Of a DNA stretch of 64,000 nucleotides, positions 54,190-61,858 are shown one piece after another. Source of the stretch: Thermococcus barophilus MP (lineage in GTDB: Archaea > Methanobacteriota_B > Thermococci > Thermococcales > Thermococcaceae); NCBI RefSeq assembly GCF_000151105.2, contig NC_014804.1, forward strand, positions 1,600,567-1,664,566, read 5' to 3'. Under the pieces are notes generated by a model. That model saw only the letters and a list, made by a program, of their open reading frames with translations, did no database searches and was not told the DNA's origin. Within the stretch, counting starts at the first letter, position 1; every line of letters starts with the position of its first letter. Position numbers and translations under genes: made by a program.

Positions 54190-55446
54190 TTATGAAGCAA
54201 TAATGAGATAATTCATGGCAAGCTGAGACTTTCTTGGAACAATTAAACTGCCTGCGATAATCTGGTAATAAGATGCTACTATGCCATAATCCCTGTTGGG
54301 TGTTGCCACCCTCTTGCATGACCCACCCTCATCAATTCCAAAGAGTTTTCGTTGCTTTGGAGTTAACACTCTGAGGTCATAGTAAATCTGCTTATAGTAC
54401 TTCCACAGTTCACTGATCCTCAAGGCATCGTAATGCATGTTATGGACATCTCTAACAGGACTATGGCCCATTATCTTTCTTCCAGCCGTCAGGACACGGT
54501 CATTTGCAATACCCTTAGCCTCGGCTTGTCTTCTCCACTCCTGCGCAAATATTTTTCTGAAAAATTTTAGCTCGAACTCATGAATTCCGTCAGAAACTTC
54601 AAACTTCATGATCTCGCGGTTTTCTTTGATAATCTTGTGAAGGAAGGTGTCTTTAAAGTACTTCTTATTCTGGTGTATGAAAAGATAACCACCTCTATCC
54701 TCTATTTCCTTTCCGTACTTTGTGAGATAAAACTTCAATGCAAGCTCAGCCTCTCTTGTTAGAAAGGCAATCTTAAAATAACCTGTCGCATTTCTGAGTC
54801 TTCCTTCCTTTGTTTTACTAGCATCAAACTTGACTTGATGCAACTTGATGTTGATCATGTCAACGGTTGTTTGGGCGACCTCACTTACTCTCCTACCTGT
54901 CGAGAATAACAGCAATGCAAAGACTACTGCTTTTACATATCTACTTTCCGAGAGCTTTCCACTTTCAAATAGCTTTTCTAACCTAGCAAAGAACTCCCGA
55001 GCATCTTCAATTGTTACATCAGGGGTGTCATCTTCCAATTTTGCTATCCACGCATCTTTTGTTTTTCTAAGTGGCGCATCTAACACTTCAATAACCTTCG
55101 CTGGCGCCCCCAAAAGTCTTAGCATCATCTTCACGTATCTCATCCGCTTTAACTTAGCAGACTCCCCATAACCTGCCCGAGAAAGTGCATCTACATACTC
55201 ACGCAAGATGTCTTCCGATATTTCATACACTTCAACTTTCTCAGGAGCTTTTGGATTTTTTCCTTTAACGAGTTCCCCTGTCTTAGTAAAGTGCAAGAAC
55301 TGCCAAATGTAGCGTTCAATTTCTTTTCTTGATGATTCTGAAAGTTCTTTTGTATGGTCTGCCAGTAGTTCTTCTATGTCTTCACTAGTGAATTTGTATT
55401 TAACATTGTTACCTTTGTACCGGAGCCATATGGTTTCACTAGCCAT
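54190..55446 (-). CDS. Second tyrosine recombinase/integrase, uninterrupted
   Basis: A 418-residue tyrosine recombinase. Core-binding domain at about residues 35-135, catalytic Arg in STGRRVSEVA near 185, Lys in ASKTKEG near 215, FFRKIFAQEW near 290, KIMGHS near 320 and Tyr of NMHYDAL near 333. It is homologous to the split integrase (FAQEW, GHS, HY and the C-terminal YDLRVL) but carries about 60 extra C-terminal residues with a Gly/Ser/Cys turn. GGTGGGAG precedes the ATG. It is transcribed away from the Argonaute gene. It may be left from a second element or help excise this one. Confidence 0.85.
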   Translation of the reverse strand: MASETIWLRYKGNNVKYKFTSEDIEELLADHTKELSESSRKEIERYIWQFLHFTKTGELVKGKNPKAPEKVEVYEISEDILREYVDALSRAGYGESAKLKRMRYVKMMLRLLGAPAKVIEVLDAPLRKTKDAWIAKLEDDTPDVTIEDAREFFARLEKLFESGKLSESRYVKAVVFALLLFSTGRRVSEVAQTTVDMINIKLHQVKFDASKTKEGRLRNATGYFKIAFLTREAELALKFYLTKYGKEIEDRGGYLFIHQNKKYFKDTFLHKIIKENREIMKFEVSDGIHEFELKFFRKIFAQEWRRQAEAKGIANDRVLTAGRKIMGHSPVRDVHNMHYDALRISELWKYYKQIYYDLRVLTPKQRKLFGIDEGGSCKRVATPNRDYGIVASYYQIIAGSLIVPRKSQLAMNYLIIAS

Positions 55447-55681
55447 TCATGGCTCCCACCGTAAGTAAATTTGCAAAAAGGGATTATTAAACATAGCGGA
55501 AGACTAAAATAAGTGAAAAGAGGTATGTTTAAATACCAGTCCTAATTGCTTGAATTTCCTATTATCTTGCACTAAGTGTACCATCTTAAACTTGAGTCAT
55601 GACTTTCAGAGAAACTCCTTGTGGTAAAACAGTAAAAACTTTAAAAAGCACTGATTTGTTTCATTATTTGGGAAGTTTAAG

Positions 55682-58186
55682 ATGTCGCCTAAGAGTAAAC
55701 AAGCAACAATACTTGAGTTTTTATCTGTAAAAGGAAAAGACAAACAACAGAAAACAATCAAGTCTCAACCATTGATGAAATCTTCTGAACCAGAAGAAGA
55801 AAGTTTTCCTCTCGTAGAAGTTGATTCGGAATGGAATATCATTAGAATAAATCCTGAGATTGCCAAATCTCTATTTGCAAAAACCGTAAAAACTTACTAT
55901 GGATTAGGCAAAAATTATGTCGCAGAGAATTTACTGCATGACGAAGAGAAAGTTGAGTTTCTAAGAAGAGTCTACGAACTTTTCCCCTACAACTATCTTG
56001 CAAAGTCAGAAAATGGAATTCCCTACTACGAGTATTACTCAACAGCAGAAAACATTGACGCTGACATAGTAGACCATCTCCAACTTATCAAGATTGGCGA
56101 ATATCATTGGGAAGAGCTTGATCCACACATAGCTGTGCGTTTAATCACTGCACACATTCGCTCTTCTTTCGGGGAGTTCTTAAAGAACAAACTATCCTCA
56201 AGAGAATTGAAGGATGTATGGATAAGACTTCCAAAAGGGAGAGAGCGTGTATCATTGGAATTCGTGAAGAAATTTGAGCTTGGAACATTAGGGTACTCAA
56301 TAGAAGATGGAGAAATCTGGATGGCACTTAGACGGCGCTCAAGTGCTAGTGCTGTACTACTTGCAGACTTTCCCCCTAAAGTTCTCGAATATGTTATGAT
56401 TAAGCTAAAGAAGCTGGCCGAAGAAGCAGTAAAGCAAGACTACAGAAAAGTGAGGATTTACAGCGAGACACAGCCGGGTTCTGGAACGGCGGCAGTTATT
56501 GATGTTATCATTGGACATGACAACGTAATTCGCTTTCTTGAAGAACATCCAAAAGGGGCTTTTCACGTGAAGAAGAGATTAGAGGAGCTTGGAAAAAGTC
56601 TTGATGATGTCAATTATCTACTCATAGGAGTTTATGACAACAGCATTTCTCTCAAAAGGGCACTAGAAGATGAAAATTGCCAGTACTACTTTACAGAGCA
56701 CAATGCTTATCTTGTTCTAACAACTGAGGTCCAAAAGGAGCTATTTGGAAGAATTGTAGATGATTGGAGAGGAGAGATTGTTGAGGAATATCGGGAAAAG
56801 CTGAACGAAATAACAACTTCAGGAAAATTATTTAGTCAAGTCTCCGGAATCAAGGGAATCACTGTAAATATTCGTGAGAATCTTCTTGTAAGAACCCTTA
56901 AGGGGGAAATAACTGTCAAAGATGTCAAGGATATTATGAGAGATGAGTCAATATTCCTCAATCTCCTTCCAATTTCTGAAAAAATTCTCAATGAAACAAA
57001 GAGACATAATCTCAGATTGCTTATTTTCTACCCGAAGAAATTTGATGAACGCATTAGGAAATCAATATTTCTCGATCAGATAGAAAGACTAAGAAATGGA
57101 TTATTATCAAACTCATTTTCCAGCGTTGATGAAGTTGATCTTATTCCAGTTAGTAGAGACAGATCATTGGACTACCACAAGACCATGCTTGAGGCTGGGT
57201 TGGATAAAGTTAGAGACTACACTCTCGCAACAATTATTTTTCCTGAGCAGTACAACAAGCGCGATCTTGAGCTGAGAGAGTTTTACAACTGGCTTAAAAA
57301 AGAGTTTTATGACGAGACAAAGCCACTTGTGTTTCAAGGAGCTAGAGTTGAATCTGTTTTTGGAATGTACAAGCGATATGCAGTGCCTAATATTGTTCTT
57401 CAAATGGCGGCTAAGCTTGGTGTCTATCCATACAGTCTTGAAACGAGTAGTGGATATGATTACATAATTGGTATTGACTACACGTATTGGCACGAGAGAG
57501 ATGCTGTATCAGTTGGTGGTGGAGCTGTCGTTGTTAGCCCATCCGGTTTGATAGAAGGCATTTATCCGATAGCAATACCATCTAAAAGGGAATCATTAGA
57601 TATGAAGGAGATACTCCAAGAATGGTTCCTAAAGACTGTTCAGAATAATCCAGAGATCATGAAGCAAGGAAGAGTTACGGTGCTGATATCCAGAGATGGT
57701 ATGGTTCCAAAATATGAGAGGAACAGAATCCAAGAGTTTCTCTGCGAGTATTCAGATGAACTTGACATGACTATTGAAGCTGTGGAAGTTAGAAAAAGGA
57801 TTCTCACTAGGATCTGGTCATTGGATGGACCAAATACCTTCTATTCGCCAGTTAAAGTTGGCAACTACACTTACTACATGGTCAATGCTCACGCTGGCTA
57901 TCCTCTCAGAAGAAAAGAAAGGAAGATTTATTACTCAAAGCCCTATCTAATTGGGAGTCTTTATCGCTTCCAAAGTGGTAAAGTGCAACCTATTCACGGT
58001 AGTGCAAGTAGACATCTTGTAGAGTCATTAATTCGTCTTCAGAAAATCAATTACACTACGACAAAAATGGACAACGTGAGATTGCCTCTCCCAATAGACG
58101 TCACTCATAAGCTAATAAATTTCATCAGAGACGTTAACATGAGGGTAAAAAGAGTTGGAATTCCAAACAGCCTCTTCATGGCTTAA
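55682..58186 (+). CDS. ago: Prokaryotic Argonaute, catalytic, with N-terminal PIP-box-like motif
   Basis: An 834-residue long-type Argonaute. PIWI tetrad is complete: D599 (IGIDYTY), E637 (SKRESLD), D672 (LISRDG), H809 (DVTHKL), the DEDH set of Pyrococcus furiosus Ago, and H809 sits the same 25 residues from the end. The MID segment YAVPNIVLQMAAKLG fits 5'-end binding. N-terminal about 60 residues are extra, and residues 7-14 QATILEFL match the PCNA-interacting (PIP) pattern Qxx[ILM]xx[FY][FYL]. So it is likely a DNA-guided endonuclease that can bind the sliding clamp. TATA-like CTTTAAAAAG at 55639. No partner nuclease is fused. Confidence 0.93.
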   Translation: MSPKSKQATILEFLSVKGKDKQQKTIKSQPLMKSSEPEEESFPLVEVDSEWNIIRINPEIAKSLFAKTVKTYYGLGKNYVAENLLHDEEKVEFLRRVYELFPYNYLAKSENGIPYYEYYSTAENIDADIVDHLQLIKIGEYHWEELDPHIAVRLITAHIRSSFGEFLKNKLSSRELKDVWIRLPKGRERVSLEFVKKFELGTLGYSIEDGEIWMALRRRSSASAVLLADFPPKVLEYVMIKLKKLAEEAVKQDYRKVRIYSETQPGSGTAAVIDVIIGHDNVIRFLEEHPKGAFHVKKRLEELGKSLDDVNYLLIGVYDNSISLKRALEDENCQYYFTEHNAYLVLTTEVQKELFGRIVDDWRGEIVEEYREKLNEITTSGKLFSQVSGIKGITVNIRENLLVRTLKGEITVKDVKDIMRDESIFLNLLPISEKILNETKRHNLRLLIFYPKKFDERIRKSIFLDQIERLRNGLLSNSFSSVDEVDLIPVSRDRSLDYHKTMLEAGLDKVRDYTLATIIFPEQYNKRDLELREFYNWLKKEFYDETKPLVFQGARVESVFGMYKRYAVPNIVLQMAAKLGVYPYSLETSSGYDYIIGIDYTYWHERDAVSVGGGAVVVSPSGLIEGIYPIAIPSKRESLDMKEILQEWFLKTVQNNPEIMKQGRVTVLISRDGMVPKYERNRIQEFLCEYSDELDMTIEAVEVRKRILTRIWSLDGPNTFYSPVKVGNYTYYMVNAHAGYPLRRKERKIYYSKPYLIGSLYRFQSGKVQPIHGSASRHLVESLIRLQKINYTTTKMDNVRLPLPIDVTHKLINFIRDVNMRVKRVGIPNSLFMA

Positions 58187-58839
58187 TTCTTAATTTTTTC
58201 TCTTGAGTCTCCATAAAATACCTCTTACTCACGCCATTGGATAATTAAAAAACAAAAGCGACAGCTAAAATTACTTGTTTTCAGCGTTTAGTGTTAGTGT
58301 AGCAATTTTGAGTTCCGTTTTAGTGCTTCTTAATGTGTTAAGGATGATGTTCATCAGGTGGGTAACAAAATTTGATCTGTCGAAACTATGAGGTGTAATA
58401 TTCTTCAGAGGATCCTTTGAAAACATGTCCCATGACCCCTTAAGAAATCAAACTTCCCACCAATATTGTAACTTCACAACAGGCCTAGCAAAATTGGCTG
58501 ATAGAAACCTTAATTAACATCAAAAAGCTTAGATTAAAGGTGAGAGCCCCGTGAGGTGGCAACCAATGATAGAGAAAAGACAAATTTCGAACTTCGAACC
58601 AAGCGACCTAGGTCGCAGGTCTAGAACAGGTTTAAAGCTTTTGTTGTATTCACAGTAACATCTACAACAAATATTTGAAGAACCTCTCAAACTCCCAGTA
58701 AAAGAAGGATTCGTATTGTTATTCTCCGTAAAGTGGAAAGACCCGTCTATGATGGAAAAACAAATCGCAGAAGGATTCAAAAGTTTAACAACTCCCCCAT
58801 AACACGTTAATTTTTAAACGAGCGTAAGGGGTTACAAGA
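58187..58839. other. 653-bp gap with palindrome and gene debris
   Basis: No intact gene. It contains a perfect GC-rich palindrome GCGACCTAGGTCGC at 58604-58617, two neighbouring TTCGAA words, and a 48-codon coding-like remnant (58659-58802). This looks like a scar of an earlier insertion between the Argonaute and the next gene. Confidence 0.4.
58659..58802 (+). pseudogene. Coding-like remnant, origin unknown
   Basis: After a TAA at 58656 the frame reads HLQQIFEEPLKLPVKEGFVL and LFSVKWKDPSMMEKQIAEGF, ending at 58802. The composition is protein-like, but it has no start codon near its beginning. It could be the tail of a decayed gene. No family is recognised. Confidence 0.3.
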
Positions 58840-59607
58840 ATGCACGAGTTCGATAAATCTATCTTCAAATTTCTCATGAGCTCAGGTGGAACTATTGCAA
58901 GCAATTTAAAGCCCTATCTGAGTCTTGCTCTTGAAATCTATGGGGTATTTGAAATTATCTCCAAGTTCATTCAATGGAGAAGGGAAGTAGAGAGAAAGAG
59001 GCGGCTTAGAAAGTCGCTTGCCAGTACATTCCAGAAAAAGTTAGACAAAGCAAAAAGGGATTTAGAACAATTGGCAGATGATATTGCTTATGCATTCGGG
59101 GCACTGTTTATGTACTCTACAGCAATACCACCTTTTGAACCAAAAGAGAAAGCTCAGAGAATAGTGAATCAAATTGAAAGAGATTACAAAGAGATGACAA
59201 AGAGCATGTATGAACTTATGAAGCTTGTTAGGAGGCATAGAAACATGATTATCGATGCTCTTGATTTGGATGAAACCCAGATTTTATTGTTGGATGGCTT
59301 AGCTACTGCGTTTAAAAATGAAACCCCAGATATTGAATCTCTCACTGATTATCTACCTCTTATCGTAGAAGAGATTCAGAAGAGCAAGAAGGAAAGGCAA
59401 ATTTTTAGTCAAGAGTTGGGCAAGCAACTTGGAAAATTTAACTCCACTTATGGTTTAGTTACCATAAATCACGCTCTCGGAATTAACCGGCAATACAAAC
59501 AGTGCTTTAAAAAAGCAGCCAGACATGGGATTAGGGAATTCTTACGGAGATTTAATGAATGCCGTACAAGACCCAAGCAAAAGCACCTCCCTCCTAAAAA
59601 GAAATGA
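58840..59607 (+). CDS. Unknown helical protein downstream of Argonaute
   Basis: A 255-residue basic, all-helical protein with long charged helices (WRREVERKRRLRKSLASTFQKKLDKAKRDLEQLADDI-like, residues about 47-84) and a Lys-rich tail ending PPKKK. There is one hydrophobic patch (residues 20-40). AAGGGGTT precedes the ATG. It is on the Argonaute strand but separated by 650 bases, so not clearly in its operon. No family is recognised. Confidence 0.45.
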   Translation: MHEFDKSIFKFLMSSGGTIASNLKPYLSLALEIYGVFEIISKFIQWRREVERKRRLRKSLASTFQKKLDKAKRDLEQLADDIAYAFGALFMYSTAIPPFEPKEKAQRIVNQIERDYKEMTKSMYELMKLVRRHRNMIIDALDLDETQILLLDGLATAFKNETPDIESLTDYLPLIVEEIQKSKKERQIFSQELGKQLGKFNSTYGLVTINHALGINRQYKQCFKKAARHGIREFLRRFNECRTRPKQKHLPPKKK

Positions 59608-59686
59608 ATAGGATAGGAAGCAATAGAAATCTCAAATAAATGAACCCCCATCATTAGTGATTGGGTATTCACATCCACAGAATTTA

Positions 59687-59720
59687 AATAACAACCAATA
59701 ATTTTTTATTGGTTGTTATT
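59687..59720. promoter_or_regulatory. Inverted-repeat operator of the second AbiE-like pair
   Basis: AATAACAACCAATAA at 59687-59701 and its exact complement at 59706-59720, with a four-base T spacer. A TATA-like TTTAAATAAC overlaps the left arm, and the start codon follows at once, so a bound repressor would block initiation. The natural candidate is the protein encoded next. Confidence 0.7.
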
Positions 59721-59724
59721 CAAA

Positions 59725-60360
59725 ATGAATATCATGAGATCAATTACCCAAATACTCCTGGCTGAATTTGGGGGCAAAGTCATTACAAAGGAAGAGCTGG
59801 AAAAGTTTTCCACTTATTTGAAAGTAAATGATGTAGATTACCTCGTAAACTATCTCATTCAGTATGGCTACATCATAAGAATTCTAAGGGGACTCTATTA
59901 TGTTAAAACTCCCATTGAATTCTCTTTTAAGAGCTCTCCCACAATTTACAAACTCCTCTCATTGGGGATGAATAAGATAACGAAAAACTGGTACTTTGGC
60001 CTCTTCACAGCATTAGTTCTAAATGGATTAACTCACGAGCACTACACTACAATCTTCATAATCAACGACAAGATCGCAAGGACAAAAATCATTCACATAA
60101 ATGGAACTCCCGTCAGAATAATCAAAACCAAAAGAGAGCTATTTAACTTTGGAATAATCGAAAAAGATGACATGAAAATTTCTGATTTAGAAAAAACACT
60201 TTTAGATTTCCTCTACTTTGGAAACTATGGGACAATTTCAAAAGAACTGGCTTTAAGAATCTGGAGGGAATACAAAGATAGTGCAGATTGGAAGAAGTTG
60301 AAGAAGTATTTGGAGAAATATCCGGAGTCCATTGCAAAGGTGGTTGATGATGTTGAATAA
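59725..60360 (+). CDS. AbiEi-like antitoxin/transcriptional repressor
   Basis: A 211-residue protein. The N-terminal winged helix (LAEFGGKVITKEELEKFSTYL; LIQYGYIIRILRGLYYV) is typical of AbiEi, followed by the alpha/beta domain with the ISDLEKTLLDFLYF segment near residue 160 that is common in AbiEi relatives. Start ATG 59725; a TTG at 59713 lies inside the operator. The transcript appears leaderless. It overlaps the toxin gene. Confidence 0.75.
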   Translation: MNIMRSITQILLAEFGGKVITKEELEKFSTYLKVNDVDYLVNYLIQYGYIIRILRGLYYVKTPIEFSFKSSPTIYKLLSLGMNKITKNWYFGLFTALVLNGLTHEHYTTIFIINDKIARTKIIHINGTPVRIIKTKRELFNFGIIEKDDMKISDLEKTLLDFLYFGNYGTISKELALRIWREYKDSADWKKLKKYLEKYPESIAKVVDDVE

Positions 60361-61366
60361 TGAACTTCTCTTCAAAATCAGGGAGAGTGAGAGGAAAGGC
60401 TTTGCCAATTTTGTTTCCAAGAAGGTTGGTATTAAAAACGTAGACATGGTTGAGTGGGACTACATTATTCACACCATCCTCAAAGAGCTTAAAAAAGACC
60501 CTCATTTTAGAGAAAACTATGTTTTCAAAGGTGGGACATACTTGGTTAAATGTCATCTGGGCTACTACCGCTTTAGCAGGGATTTAGATTTTGCCTATAG
60601 AAACAGTGAAGAACTCCAAGAGATGTCAAGGAGTAAACTCAAGAAATTTCTAAGTGAAGAGACGGGAAGAATTGCTGAAACACTGAATTGCATTGCAAGA
60701 GACTTGGGATTGGAGTTTTACTACAGAGATCATAACGACTTTAACAATCACCGCTACTTTAGCTTTTTGATAGGGCCTGGCTGGTTTAGAGAAATAATTG
60801 CCTATTCCCCAGCGGGAGAAAAGATAAAACTGGAGTTCAACTATGCTGAAAAGTTCGCATTTAAACCCAAAACAGCAAAAGCACACACTCTTCTGTCATG
60901 GAAAAAGGCAGAATTAAAAGTTAGGGATTATGAGAAATACATTGAGTTCTTCGGGAATCATTATCCCATTAGGGTTTCAGCATATCCGGATAAGGAAATT
61001 TTGATTGAGAAAGTGAGGGCTATTCTAACAAGGAGAGAATTCAAACTGCGTGATTTGTATGACCTTTACAAACTCCATCAGGTTAAAGGGCTGAAAATTA
61101 AAAAATATGAGAAGCAAATAATAATGAAGGTGAAGAATTACATCAGCCTAAGCAACAATGCACGTGAGAACCTCTTGAAGACCCTTGAAGAACTCAAGCG
61201 AGAGGACTACTTGAATGTGCTCAAGCCAGAAGTTGAAAAAGATGCTGTCCTTATTGTTGAAGAATTTGACAAGGATAAGTTCTTTGAGTTTGTAGAATCT
61301 CTCAGGAAAGAATTGCTGGAATTAATTGAATCAGAAGGATTTGCAGCCCTCATTAAAGAGTGGTAA
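60350..61366 (+). CDS. AbiEii-like nucleotidyltransferase toxin
   Basis: About 338 residues. The nucleotidyltransferase core is clear: YVFKGGTYLVKCH near residue 60 and FSRDLDFAYRN near 75 (DLD metal ligands), then IKLEFNYAEK as the third acidic strand; the C-terminal EILIEKVRAILTRREFKLRDLYDLYKL segment is typical of AbiEii/AbiGii toxins. GGTGG lies just before two in-frame ATGs (60347, 60350). It overlaps the antitoxin by 11 bases. Likely an NTP-dependent modifier of tRNA or another target; may also stabilise the element as an addiction system. Confidence 0.82.
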   Translation: MLNNELLFKIRESERKGFANFVSKKVGIKNVDMVEWDYIIHTILKELKKDPHFRENYVFKGGTYLVKCHLGYYRFSRDLDFAYRNSEELQEMSRSKLKKFLSEETGRIAETLNCIARDLGLEFYYRDHNDFNNHRYFSFLIGPGWFREIIAYSPAGEKIKLEFNYAEKFAFKPKTAKAHTLLSWKKAELKVRDYEKYIEFFGNHYPIRVSAYPDKEILIEKVRAILTRREFKLRDLYDLYKLHQVKGLKIKKYEKQIIMKVKNYISLSNNARENLLKTLEELKREDYLNVLKPEVEKDAVLIVEEFDKDKFFEFVESLRKELLELIESEGFAALIKEW

Positions 61367-61505
61367 CAAAAGACTTCAGGTCATGTAACCCCCTTGAAAA
61401 TCGAACCATCTACAGCTCTTAGATCATTTTTGATCAGGGCATGAAAAAGACTTATTAATATCAAAGAACACATTAACAGGCTGAAAACTTTCCGTGGTGG
61501 CGGCC

Positions 61506-61775
61506 ATGCAAAGACGAAAAAATGGTTCGAACTTAGAACCTGAGGGATGGGTCACGGGACACAAAAATGGTCTCGCGACCCATTATGAAGAAGCGCCAGA
61601 AGAGAAGTTTCCAGCCAATGGGCTTGAGTTCTTCATGGAATTGTTCGGTAGGGCTATGGGAGCAGTGTTTAGAGAAATTGCAGAGCTCTATGGTAGCCCC
61701 GCGGGGATTCGAACCCCGGTCGCGGGATCCAAAGTCCCGCATGCTTGGCCGCTACACCACGGGGCTGCCCGATAG
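61506..61775 (+). CDS. Integrase N-terminal fragment int(N)
   Basis: The frame from ATG 61506 (or GTG 61494) runs into the tRNA-Gln sequence at 61691 and ends at 61775 in chromosomal DNA. The true integrase part is residues 1-76, ending PVAGSK at 61734, in the same frame as int(C) when joined across the repeat. It contributes the helical N-terminus (LEFFMELFGRAMGAVFREIAEL). On its own it has no catalytic residues, so the element's integrase is inactive while integrated. Confidence 0.88.
   Translation: MQRRKNGSNLEPEGWVTGHKNGLATHYEEAPEEKFPANGLEFFMELFGRAMGAVFREIAELYGSPAGIRTPVAGSKVPHAWPLHHGAAR
61691..61734. repeat. attR: 44-bp tRNA-Gln 3' half, part of the restored tRNA gene
   Basis: Exact copy of 27673-27716. 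Here it is contiguous with the tRNA 5' half, so integration kept a working tRNA gene; the 3' half now comes from the element. Confidence 0.95.
61691..61766 (-). tRNA. tRNA-Gln (UUG), integration target
   Basis: Minus-strand cloverleaf of 76 nt with encoded CCA. Acceptor AGCCCCG pairs with CGGGGCU, anticodon stem CGGGA/UCCCG encloses loop CUUUGGA (anticodon UUG), and T arm is CCGGGGTTCGAATCCCCG-like. No intron. Its 3' half is duplicated at 27673 by the mobile element. Confidence 0.95.
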
Positions 61776-61858
61776 ATTGAAGTGAGGGTGAATTTATAAA
61801 CCTTACCTTTATCCCTATTCCAAAGAGATCAAAAAAGTTTACAACAAAACTCCGGAGA

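Larger units (their letters stand above)
27673..61734. mobile_element. Integrated mobile element in tRNA-Gln (SSV-type integration), circle of 34,018 bp
   Basis: The element is bounded by a 44-bp direct repeat made of the 3' half of tRNA-Gln(UUG). Int(C) adjoins the left copy and int(N) the right copy; joined across the repeat they give one 423-codon frame, which proves the circular form and attP. No capsid, portal or recognisable polymerase gene is visible. Cargo is mostly defence- and repair-like: DUF1156/DUF499/SNF2 cassette, NurA-HerA-Mre11-Rad50, Argonaute, two AbiE-like pairs, EVE protein, TBP paralogue and a second recombinase. It is probably a plasmid-like element or a defence island on an integrative element. 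Confidence 0.93.

Noticed and set aside
58529-58780. 83-codon frame on the minus strand in the gap after Argonaute
   Set aside because: Unlikely composition, no ribosome binding site, and it overlaps a coding-like remnant on the other strand.
61735-61775. Int(N) frame continuing into chromosomal sequence as a real protein
   Set aside because: After the repeat the frame just reads through the tRNA 5' half (VPHAWPLHHGAAR) and stops; the true continuation is int(C).
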